Shown: positions 34,119 to 41,143 of the stretch, piece by piece
Layout of the letters: every line of letters starts with the position of its first letter
How positions within the stretch are numbered: the first letter of the stretch is position 1
NCBI GenBank assembly: GCA_947629175.1
Contig: CANRCT010000030.1
Location: 1-41,143, forward strand
Reading direction: 5' to 3'
Length of the DNA stretch: 41,143 nucleotides
Source: an uncultured Muribaculaceae bacterium
GTDB taxonomy: Bacteria > Bacteroidota > Bacteroidia > Bacteroidales > Muribaculaceae
Position numbers and translations under genes: made by a program
Notes under the pieces: model-generated
The model's input: the letters and a program-made list of their open reading frames with translations, nothing else
Database searches by the model: none
What the model was told of the DNA's origin: nothing

Positions 34119-35096
34119 ATGATAGAACGCATAGTGATAATCGACCGGGTGGATCCGGTGAGTTTCTACGGTGTCAACAACTGTAACATGCAGCTGATCC
34201 GCAATCTGTTTCCGAAGCTGCGGATGGCGGCGCGCGGCACGGTCATCAAGGTGATCGGCGACGACAGCGAGACGGCTGAATTCGAGCGCAAGATTCATGA
34301 ACTGGAGGAATATTGCCTGAAATACAACAAGCTGACGGAGGACGTGATCATCGACGTGGTGCGCGGCGAGAAACCGCGCGACGTGAAATCGGACGGGGTG
34401 ATAATCTTCGGCATCAACGGCAAGCCGATATCGGCGCGCACTCCCAATCAGCAGCGCCTTGTCGACGCTTTCCGCAGCAATGACCTGACGTTCGCTCTCG
34501 GACCGGCCGGTACGGGCAAGACCTACATAGCGATAGCTCTCGCCGTAAAGGCTCTGAAAAACAAGGAGGCGCGACGCATCATCCTGTCGCGTCCGGCCGT
34601 GGAGGCGGGCGAGAAGCTCGGATTCCTTCCGGGTGACATGAAGGACAAGATCGACCCCTATCTGCAGCCGCTCTACGACGCGCTGGAGGATATGATCCCG
34701 TCGGTGAAGCTCAAGGAGTATATGGAGACAGGCGTCATACAGATCGCTCCGCTGGCCTTCATGCGCGGACGCACGCTCAACGACGCCGTGATAGTGCTCG
34801 ACGAGGCGCAGAACACCACCACCCATCAGATCAAGATGTTCCTGACGCGCCTGGGTATGAACGCGAAGATGATAGTGACGGGTGACGCCACTCAGATCGA
34901 CCTGCCGCGCTCAACGGCGTCGGGGCTCATCCAGGCACTGAAGATCCTCAAGGGGGTGGAAGGGATCGGCCGCGTTGAGTTCGGCAAGAAAGACATCGTG
35001 CGCCATGCTCTGGTGCAGCGCATCGTGGAGGCCTACGAGCGGTTTGATTCCGCCGAGGGAGAGGGCGCCCCGAAACCAGAAGCGAAATCAGAGTGA
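34119..35096 (+). CDS. PhoH-family ATPase (PhoL/YbeZ type)
   Basis: Cytoplasmic P-loop ATPase linked in other bacteria to RNA metabolism and ribosome maturation, often with YbeY. An N-terminal KH-like region (about 1-100) is followed by the ATPase: Walker A GPAGTGKT (128-135), SRPAVEAGEKLGFLPGD, and Walker B VIVLDEAQN (224-232). GDATQIDLPR follows, the sensor region. 325 residues is the normal length. It is alone on its strand; the neighbouring GT39-type gene is convergent and overlaps it by nine bases. ybeY is not nearby. Confidence 0.95.
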   Translation: MIERIVIIDRVDPVSFYGVNNCNMQLIRNLFPKLRMAARGTVIKVIGDDSETAEFERKIHELEEYCLKYNKLTEDVIIDVVRGEKPRDVKSDGVIIFGINGKPISARTPNQQRLVDAFRSNDLTFALGPAGTGKTYIAIALAVKALKNKEARRIILSRPAVEAGEKLGFLPGDMKDKIDPYLQPLYDALEDMIPSVKLKEYMETGVIQIAPLAFMRGRTLNDAVIVLDEAQNTTTHQIKMFLTRLGMNAKMIVTGDATQIDLPRSTASGLIQALKILKGVEGIGRVEFGKKDIVRHALVQRIVEAYERFDSAEGEGAPKPEAKSE

Positions 35097-36812
35097 CGCC
35101 TCGGGTCGCCGCGCGAAATGCATGAGATGGGGTAGGCGGCGCGTATCGCAGCTGCGCTGCCGCCACTGCGACACTGCTGTAAGTGTATAGGCATTTCCAT
35201 ACTCTTCGCGCCAGGAGTCGATGTCGGGCTCGTCGATGAGAATCCATCCGTGCTCAGGCATCTCTCGCGAGAAGAGGCGCATGCGGTCGCCGATATAGAA
35301 ATTCACAGTATAATAGCGGATAAGCGGATCGGTATGGTACTCGTAGACCGGTCCGGCGGATTCGGCATCGATGACTGAACGCGCCAAAGGCCTGTCGCTC
35401 TTTGTCGAGAGCACGGGCGGCAGGATAGCGGCCGAGAGGGCAACTAAAATCGTAATGACACCGGCAAGCATTACCGACGTCAGCCGTCGGGCAGCCTTGC
35501 GGCGGATCTCGCTCCAGCCCCAAAGACCTATGACCAGGCAGAGCGGGAGAGCCCAGACGCCGTTGGGGTTGAGGGCTGATGAGGTGACAGCTGCGAACTG
35601 GGTGGCAGCGCGGGGCGACATGGACGCCTCGACGCTCCCCGGCAAAACAGCCGCGATCCATATGGCCGCCGGAAGAAGAATGCATAGCGAGGCCATCAGT
35701 GCGGCGAACCACCGCATGGGCCGCATCCGCCGTATGCGTTCCACCATCAGCATCATAAGATAGCCTATGAAGGGATAGGCCGGCAGGAGATAGACGCTGC
35801 GCTTGCTCTTGGGAATGCAGAAAAACAGCGTGATGACTACGGCTGCCACGGCGCTGTAGAGCGTAAGCGGAGGCAGCGAGCGCAGGCGTGCCAGCAGACG
35901 AGAGGGGGAGAATGACTTGCGCTCCGGAAGGATACCGCGCCATTTCACCACTGTCAGAGCCATCAGCGCGAGCAGCGTGTAGGGAACCCATCCCCATATG
36001 ATGGTCAGTATCGGATACCAGAACGGCTGGACGTGGCTTTCGTAGGACATCGTGCCGGTCATGCGGCCGAAATTCTCCTCCATTGCGAGCCGCAGGAACT
36101 CTTCGCCTCCCCGCTGCCACGCGGCCACATACCAGAGAGCCGGAACAAGGAGCGACAGCAGCCCGGTCAGCGCAAGGCGCCAGAAAAGCGGCCAGAAACG
36201 GCGACGGATGACAAGCCCGTAGACACCGGCGACGAGGCACGGAAGCAACATACCGACAGGCCCCTTGGTGAGCACGGCGCATGTCATAAGCGCCACGGCT
36301 CCCCACGGCAACCGGCGCATCTGCCCCGATACGTATCCGCCAAGAACCATCATGGCCGATGCCATGAAGAATGTCAGCACCATATCGACGCGGCATGCCG
36401 ATGCAGCGCGCCACACCTCGAAGCAGCTGACTGTCAGTAGCGCCGTGACGACCGACGTGGCGGCAGAAGCCCCTCCACGGCGCACCCACCGCTGGGTGGC
36501 GACGGCAAGAGCTATGGCTGCGATGGCCGACGGCAGGCGTGAGCTGTATTCACTCACTCCTCCCGCGATCCACGACACGATCGCTATACACCATGCTAAA
36601 AAAGGCGGTTTGTAGGGTATGTCACCTCCGAACGACACCGGGAGCACCCAGTCGCCGCTCTGGAGCATCGACACGGCCACGATGGCCTCGCGCGGCTCCC
36701 CTTTGGTGTTGAACGGCGTAAGGCCGAGCCACGGCAGAAACATGACGGCCGCCACTAAGGCGACGAGCAGCGCCGGATGGCGGCGCATGAAGGTCACAAG
36801 CGATTGAATCAT
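35088..36812 (-). CDS. GT39/ArnT-like membrane glycosyltransferase
   Basis: Integral membrane glycosyltransferase of the GT-C fold that uses a lipid-linked sugar donor. The first periplasmic loop carries the family pattern GEPREAIVAVSMLQSGDW and YKPPFLAW (about 36-75), equivalent to the acidic catalytic loop and KPPL motif of ArnT and protein mannosyltransferases. About 11-12 membrane helices follow, then a C-terminal soluble part (about 480-574). The likely acceptor is lipid A or another envelope glycan, but donor and acceptor cannot be told. It shares a 49-base divergent promoter region with the lipid kinase gene; its -7 box ends only four bases before the ATG. The 3' end overlaps phoH by nine bases. 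Confidence 0.9.
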   Translation of the reverse strand: MIQSLVTFMRRHPALLVALVAAVMFLPWLGLTPFNTKGEPREAIVAVSMLQSGDWVLPVSFGGDIPYKPPFLAWCIAIVSWIAGGVSEYSSRLPSAIAAIALAVATQRWVRRGGASAATSVVTALLTVSCFEVWRAASACRVDMVLTFFMASAMMVLGGYVSGQMRRLPWGAVALMTCAVLTKGPVGMLLPCLVAGVYGLVIRRRFWPLFWRLALTGLLSLLVPALWYVAAWQRGGEEFLRLAMEENFGRMTGTMSYESHVQPFWYPILTIIWGWVPYTLLALMALTVVKWRGILPERKSFSPSRLLARLRSLPPLTLYSAVAAVVITLFFCIPKSKRSVYLLPAYPFIGYLMMLMVERIRRMRPMRWFAALMASLCILLPAAIWIAAVLPGSVEASMSPRAATQFAAVTSSALNPNGVWALPLCLVIGLWGWSEIRRKAARRLTSVMLAGVITILVALSAAILPPVLSTKSDRPLARSVIDAESAGPVYEYHTDPLIRYYTVNFYIGDRMRLFSREMPEHGWILIDEPDIDSWREEYGNAYTLTAVSQWRQRSCDTRRLPHLMHFARRPEASL

Positions 36813-36816
36813 GCGG

Positions 36817-36824
36817 CAAATTTA
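36817..36824 (-). promoter_or_regulatory. -7 box almost touching the GT39-type start codon
   Basis: TAAATTTG on the minus strand; only four bases separate it from ATG 36812. Transcription would begin at or next to the start codon. Confidence 0.5.
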
Positions 36825-36846
36825 ATGATATTTGGCGATAAATGCC

Positions 36847-36854
36847 TAACTTTG
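36847..36854 (+). promoter_or_regulatory. -7 box close to the lipid kinase start codon
   Basis: TAACTTTG, seven bases before ATG 36862. The predicted leader is nearly absent. Confidence 0.55.
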
Positions 36855-36861
36855 CACTCCT

Positions 36862-37839
36862 ATGAACAAGAAAAAATGTCTGCTCATAATAAATCCCATC
36901 TCAGGCACGGGCAACAAGCGCGGACTTGACTCGCTGGTCGCCTCCCGGCTTGCCGGCAACGGTCTGGAGGTGGAGGCGGCATGGACCACAGCCCACGGCG
37001 ACGCTACACGGCTTGCACGCCGTGCGGCCGACGAGGGCTATGACTCCGTGATAGCCGCGGGCGGCGACGGCACAATCAATGAGACAGCTTCGGCTCTATG
37101 CGGCTCGAAGGTGAAGCTCGGCATAATTCCATGCGGCTCCGGCAACGGTCTGGCGCGGCATCTTGACATACCGGTCGATACCCGTGCATCGCTTGAGATA
37201 ATAGCCCGCGACTGCCCGGTGGCGTGCGACTACGGATCGGTCAACGGACGCCCGTTTTTCTGCACCTTCGGAGTGGGCTTTGACGCGGCTGTAAGCGACG
37301 CCTTCGCCCGCGGCAAGCACCGTGGTCTGGTCAGCTATGTCAACAATACCATCAGACAGTTTGTCAACTACAGCGCCGATGAATACACCATACGCGCCAA
37401 CGGTCAGATCATAACGGAGCAGGCGTTTCTCGTGGCGGTCTGCAATGCTTCGCAATACGGCAACAATGTCTATATCGCACCGAAGGCCTCTATGACCGAC
37501 GGACTTCTCGACATAACCATAATCCATGCCGGCAATCCGCTGTCGACAATGCTCGTTGGGGTCGACACGCTGACCGGATATACCTACCGCAACGCTCTTG
37601 TCGACACGATACGCGTGGCTTCGGCCACCATCGAGCGCAAGCATCCCGGACCGGCCCATATCGACGGCGAGCCGGTGGCTCTCGGCGAGACGCTCGACAT
37701 CCAGTGCCATCCGGGCCAGCTGTGGCTCTATACCAATCCCGATGAACGTCCTTTCCGGCCGATAATCACGCCTATCGCCTCTATGATACGGGAGGCCCGC
37801 TATTCACTCAACCGTCTGTTCCATCCCAGCCTCCGCTGA
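36862..37839 (+). CDS. YegS/DgkB-type lipid (diacylglycerol) kinase
   Basis: Soluble, membrane-associated lipid kinase of the DAGK catalytic family, probably phosphorylating diacylglycerol or a related lipid to recycle it into phospholipid synthesis. The N-terminal nucleotide-binding domain has NPISGTGNKRG (11-21), GGDGTINE (67-74) and PCGSGNGLARH (about 90-100). The C-terminal beta-sandwich includes the HIDGEP motif that contributes to catalysis. 325 residues fits. The dNTPase gene follows after 16 bases, so they form a pair. Some members of this family act on sphingolipid bases, which Bacteroidales make, so that substrate is an alternative. Confidence 0.93.
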   Translation: MNKKKCLLIINPISGTGNKRGLDSLVASRLAGNGLEVEAAWTTAHGDATRLARRAADEGYDSVIAAGGDGTINETASALCGSKVKLGIIPCGSGNGLARHLDIPVDTRASLEIIARDCPVACDYGSVNGRPFFCTFGVGFDAAVSDAFARGKHRGLVSYVNNTIRQFVNYSADEYTIRANGQIITEQAFLVAVCNASQYGNNVYIAPKASMTDGLLDITIIHAGNPLSTMLVGVDTLTGYTYRNALVDTIRVASATIERKHPGPAHIDGEPVALGETLDIQCHPGQLWLYTNPDERPFRPIITPIASMIREARYSLNRLFHPSLR

Positions 37840-37855
37840 CAGATCCCTACCGCTC

Positions 37856-39199
37856 ATGACAATGGACTGGAACCGCCTGATATGCGACAAACGCTTCGGA
37901 CTTGAGGATTACCACGATCCGAGGCGCGGGGTGCGCAGCGATTTTCAGCGCGACTATGACCGTCTGGTGTTCTCCTCGCCGTTCAGGCGGCTTCAGAACA
38001 AGACCCAGGTGTTTCCGCTCCCGGGAAGCATCTTCGTGCACAACCGTCTGACCCACTCGATAGAGGTGGCCTGCGTAGGCCGGTCGCTCGCCACAGAGGC
38101 GGCCATAGTGCTCCGCGAGCGTCATGCCGGGAAACCCTGGACGGCTAAATTCGATGCGATCGGCGAGATTGTCGCCGCGGGATGTCTGGCGCATGATCTG
38201 GGCAACCCTCCGTTCGGGCATTCAGGTGAGAAGTCCATTTCCACCTTCTTCAGCGAAGGGGCCGGCCGCGGACTGCAGTCGGAGCTGACTCCCGGCCAGT
38301 GGGCCGATCTGACGCATTTCGAGGGTAACGCCAATGCTTTCCGTCTGCTGACCCACCGCTTCAAGGGGCGACGTCCGGGAGGATTCGCGATGACTTATTC
38401 CACACTGGCCTCGATAGTGAAATATCCTTATGAGTCGGTGCTTGCCGGCGAGAAGAGCAAATTCGGTTTCTTTACGTCGGAAAAGGAGGATTTCCGCCGG
38501 GTGGCCGACGAGCTCGGGATGCTTCCGCGCCACAGCGATGACGGCGCGCTCCGCTACGCCCGCCATCCGCTGGTATATCTCGTGGAGGCTGCCGACGATA
38601 TCTGCTATGAGATAATGGATATCGAGGATGCCCATAAGCTCGGGCTGCTTGCCACAGGAGAAGTGATCGAGCTTCTGCTGGCATTCTTCGAGCCGGAGCG
38701 TCGCAAGCGCATTATAGCGAATATGGAAAGGGTGGATGATCCCAACGAGAAGATCGGCTATCTTCGGTCGAGCGTCATCGGCGCGCTGGTGGCTGCCTGC
38801 GCCCGCACGTTCACCGACAATGAGGAGGCGATCCTGGCGGGTGACTTCGAGGGGTGTCTCGTGGAGCATATCGCCGAACGGGAGCGCGAGGGCTACAGAG
38901 CGTGCAGCGCATTGTCGTGGGACAAGATCTACCAGACTCCCGATGTGGTGGATCTGGAGCTTGCCGGCACGTCGATAATCACATTTCTGATGGAGAAACT
39001 CGTGCACGCGGTGCTCAATCCCACGCTCAACTATTCGCGTCTGCTTCTGTCGAAAGTGCCGCAGCAGTATGAGGTGGACGCCCCGACGCTTTACGGCAAA
39101 GTGCAGGCGGTAGTGGATCACGTGTCGGGCATGACCGACGTATATGCCCTTGACCTGTACCGGCGGCTGAACGGCATGTCTCTGAAGATCAACAACTGA
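37856..39199 (+). CDS. dgt: dNTP triphosphohydrolase (dGTPase-like)
   Basis: HD-domain enzyme removing triphosphate from dGTP or other dNTPs to control nucleotide pools or limit phage DNA synthesis. HD motif: His67 in LTHSIEVACVGR, His113-Asp114 in LAHDLGNPPFGHSGE, and a later Asp in VEAADDICYEIMD. The N-terminal RRLQNKTQVFP is typical. At 447 residues it matches the shorter Bacteroidetes dGTPase type. Start: ATG 37856 (MTMDWNRL), with a second ATG at 37862 also possible. Second gene of the pair with the lipid kinase; convergent to the MFS gene with a seven-base gap. Confidence 0.93.
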   Translation: MTMDWNRLICDKRFGLEDYHDPRRGVRSDFQRDYDRLVFSSPFRRLQNKTQVFPLPGSIFVHNRLTHSIEVACVGRSLATEAAIVLRERHAGKPWTAKFDAIGEIVAAGCLAHDLGNPPFGHSGEKSISTFFSEGAGRGLQSELTPGQWADLTHFEGNANAFRLLTHRFKGRRPGGFAMTYSTLASIVKYPYESVLAGEKSKFGFFTSEKEDFRRVADELGMLPRHSDDGALRYARHPLVYLVEAADDICYEIMDIEDAHKLGLLATGEVIELLLAFFEPERRKRIIANMERVDDPNEKIGYLRSSVIGALVAACARTFTDNEEAILAGDFEGCLVEHIAEREREGYRACSALSWDKIYQTPDVVDLELAGTSIITFLMEKLVHAVLNPTLNYSRLLLSKVPQQYEVDAPTLYGKVQAVVDHVSGMTDVYALDLYRRLNGMSLKINN

Positions 39200-39206
39200 C
39201 CTGCCG

Positions 39207-40364
39207 TCAGGCTCCCTGCGCGCCGAACCGGCGGTGGAGAATCCACAGGAAGGTGGCTCCTGCGAGCGCGAAAGGGACACCGAGCAGCGCGGGGGAAGCG
39301 AGTCCCCATCCTGCTCCTATGGCGAGTCCGCCGAGCCATGCCGAAACCGCATTGGATACATTGAATGCTATCTGGATGCCGGCGCCTCCGAGCATCTCGC
39401 CGCCCTTGGCGAATCTCACGATCAGATACTGCAGCGGGCCTCCGATGCCGAAGAGGCCGAATGACGCCATGAAAGCCAGTGTCAGCGAAGGAATCTTGAA
39501 CGTATCGAGCAGGTAGATCGCAGGCATGACGAGCGCCATTGCCGCCGCGAGCGCTCCGCATACCACCGATACGCTGTAGCGGTCGGCGAGGCGGCCCGAG
39601 CAGGCATTCCCGACCACCATGCCGAGCCCCACCACCATCATTACGTAGGTCATCGCCGCGCCTGAGAATCCGGCCATGCGGGTCATGATCGGCTCGATAT
39701 AACTGAGCCAGCAGTATACGCTTGCCTGCCCGAAGAATACGCCGCCATAGATCAGCCAGGGCGCCGGAGAGCGCAGGAACCGGAACTGGCCCTTGATACC
39801 GGTGTCGGGCAACGGATCGAGCGCGGGAAGCCACGAGCGGAGAGTCACCACGGCAAGGAGCGCCATAAAGGCCACAATGGCGAATGCGAAGCGCCATCCG
39901 GCGAGGTTGGCCACGAGAGTGGCCAGCGGCACTCCCGCCAGATTGGCCACGGTCATGCCTCCGACCATCACCGCCACAGCTTCAGCGCCATGGCCTTTCG
40001 ATGCGAGGCGCGAGCAGACGATGGCTCCGGCCCCGAAAAATGCACCGTGGGGCAGTCCTGACAGGAATCGCGAGCAGAGCAGCATGCCGAATCCTGTCGA
40101 CACTGCTGCCAGAAGATTGCCGAGCAGGATAAGTGCTGCGAGAAGCACCATAAGCCGTCGTAGAGGCATGCGGTGGAGCAGCACGAGAGCCGGAGCGCCC
40201 ACGGCCACTCCTGCAGAATAGAACGAAATGAGATGGCCGGCCTTGACGATCGACACGTCGACCCCGCGGGCGACGTCGCCCAATATGCCCATCATGCCGA
40301 ATTCGGCCACCCCGAGAGCGAATGTTCCCAGCGCCATGGCCAGGAGTCCCTTGCGGTTTTTCAT
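39207..40364 (-). CDS. MFS transporter (AraJ/CmlR-like drug or sugar efflux type)
   Basis: Twelve-helix inner-membrane transporter of the major facilitator superfamily, DHA1-like. It opens with MALGTFALGVAEFGMMGILGDVA, the pattern of AraJ/SotB/CmlR-type exporters, followed by the loop-2/3 motif ALVLLHRMPLRRLM and a second six-helix half (GNACSGRLADRYSV). 385 residues is the usual size. Likely exports a drug or metabolite by proton antiport; no substrate can be named. It has a -7 box at 40408-40415, about 43 bases upstream. Confidence 0.92.
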   Translation of the reverse strand: MKNRKGLLAMALGTFALGVAEFGMMGILGDVARGVDVSIVKAGHLISFYSAGVAVGAPALVLLHRMPLRRLMVLLAALILLGNLLAAVSTGFGMLLCSRFLSGLPHGAFFGAGAIVCSRLASKGHGAEAVAVMVGGMTVANLAGVPLATLVANLAGWRFAFAIVAFMALLAVVTLRSWLPALDPLPDTGIKGQFRFLRSPAPWLIYGGVFFGQASVYCWLSYIEPIMTRMAGFSGAAMTYVMMVVGLGMVVGNACSGRLADRYSVSVVCGALAAAMALVMPAIYLLDTFKIPSLTLAFMASFGLFGIGGPLQYLIVRFAKGGEMLGGAGIQIAFNVSNAVSAWLGGLAIGAGWGLASPALLGVPFALAGATFLWILHRRFGAQGA

Positions 40365-40407
40365 ACGAACTATGTGTAATTTCTCAGTCAGATATTTTTT
40401 CCGGCCG

Positions 40408-40415
40408 CAAAATTA
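40408..40415 (-). promoter_or_regulatory. -7 box for the MFS gene
   Basis: TAATTTTG on the minus strand, 43 bases upstream of ATG 40364. No convincing -33 TTG. Confidence 0.5.
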
Positions 40416-40468
40416 CAAAATCCTCTGCTATCCCGCATCGTTTCCCCTCCAATTGTCGGGAAACTGGA

Positions 40469-41012
40469 TCATCTGCGATAGCTGATTCGTGCGCGATACA
40501 TATGCTCTTTGATGCCGCCGTTTTTCAGGAAATCATTCTGTAACCGTTCTATTAATTTTCTGAGGAATACGTCGGTCTGATGGATCAGCGTAATGGCAAT
40601 GTTGGCTATGGTTTCATCGCTGCGTTGCTCGATGGCGTTGCGGTAATATGCAGAGTCATTATGCGATACAAGCTTTTCTACATTGTTCGCTCTTCTCGCT
40701 CTGGAGAGCCCACAATTCTAATCCGCGAACCCTCAGATAGTCCTCGCAATCAAGGAGCAGTTCCTGAAGGCTTGCTCTTGCCACATTCATGAGTTTTAAC
40801 TCCGTTTCTGATGACGTCGCCCCGGCGGAAGCCCCCTCGGCAATATTCTGCCTGCCGCTTCGAGCCGCCTGCACCATCTGATCTATAGTGCGATCACCTT
40901 TCTGAAGATATTTATGTGCGAAATAATATGTTATATCATAGATGCACTCTGCCTTCTGAAATACAATCAAATTCCTGTAATTTCCTTTTTTGGGCAGAAA
41001 GGTTTCAGTCAT
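40469..41012 (-). pseudogene. Four-helix-bundle (S23/23S rRNA intervening-sequence type) protein, frameshifted
   Basis: The first frame (41012 to 40659) encodes GNYRNLIVFQKAECIYDITY, RTIDQMVQAARSGRQNIAEG and DYLRVRGLELW, the hallmark of the four-helix-bundle family, then stops early after 117 residues. A neighbouring frame continues without a break from about 40695 to a TGA at 40469-40471 (reading SHNDSAYYRNAIEQRSDETI, then LIHQTDVFLRKLIERL and NGGIKEHMYRARISYRR), which is the family's second half. The span 41012-40469 is 544 bases, one more than a multiple of three, so one inserted base (or an equivalent loss) near 40670-40710 explains it. The repaired protein would have about 180 residues, the normal size of the long Bacteroidales form. 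Function of the family is uncertain; some copies lie in rRNA intervening sequences. A frame-shifting sequencing error cannot be excluded. Confidence 0.8.
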
Positions 41013-41043
41013 GGTCGTGTTTTTTGAGGATTTAGTAAAATTA

Positions 41044-41070
41044 GACTAATTAGACCAATTAGACTAATTA
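41044..41070. repeat. Three 9-base repeats upstream of the four-helix-bundle gene
   Basis: Units GACTAATTA, GACCAATTA, GACTAATTA in direct tandem, ending in a partial fourth. They lie 32-58 bases upstream of the ATG at 41012, in the likely promoter region, where no perfect TAnnTTTG box was found. Confidence 0.65.
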
Positions 41071-41143
41071 CAATACTTCGGAAAGAAATCCATGAATTTT
41101 GGACGTTTTTCAGGCAGAGGCACCTATTAGGCCATAGATAATC

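Noticed and set aside
38222-39280. Antisense frame of 352 codons over the dGTPase gene
   Set aside because: It mirrors codons of a well-conserved enzyme, shows no family motif and has no promoter.
41044-41070. CRISPR array from the short direct repeats
   Set aside because: Units are 9 bases with no spacers and no cas genes nearby.

Overview
The window looks like a chromosomal segment from a high-GC gut member of the Bacteroidales; a Muribaculaceae-like organism is my best guess, but this is inference from gene content. The reasons are a SusC/SusD pair, a GH95 fucosidase, a C11 protease lipoprotein, an M64 peptidase, and Bacteroidetes-type promoters. At least 15 genes have a TAnnTTTG -7 box at a suitable distance upstream, several with TTG about 20-22 bases further up. 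No tRNA, rRNA, CRISPR array, insertion sequence or phage gene was seen.

Layout. 1-7025, minus strand: the first bases of a secreted protein, then an MscS channel, a clostripain-like lipoprotein, a GH95 alpha-L-fucosidase and a multidomain SGNH/GDSL esterase. The last two suit trimming of fucosylated, acylated host glycans. 7120-8185, plus: a ROK sugar kinase. 8319-17080, minus: housekeeping genes recQ-recJ (overlapping), fabF, acpP, waaA and gltX. 17187-21252, minus: a TPR-like lone gene with its own terminator, then a compact operon of ECF sigma factor, single-TM putative anti-sigma, DUF6108-like protein and two paralogous outer-membrane-type proteins. 21373-26992, plus: a SusC/SusD pair of visibly lower GC, bracketed by promoters and a terminator. 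27051-29847: mutS (minus) divergent from an M64 peptidase. 31161-33969, minus: a small helical protein, a cyclophilin and an M16 peptidase broken by an in-frame TGA. 34028-39199: phoH, a GT39-type transferase (minus), a lipid kinase and a dNTP triphosphohydrolase. 39207-41012, minus: an MFS transporter and a frameshifted four-helix-bundle protein.

The least ordinary features are the sigma/anti-sigma envelope operon with a terminator and promoter packed into one hairpin region, a family of 9-bp-period repeats at four loci (one inside the sigma gene), the nonsense-interrupted M16 peptidase, the SusC leader with two identical -7 boxes and a perfect 14-bp palindrome, and an almost leaderless divergent promoter pair at 36813-36861. 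I did not find a clear defence, secretion or biosynthetic system that is new; the sigma operon is the best candidate for an under-described system.
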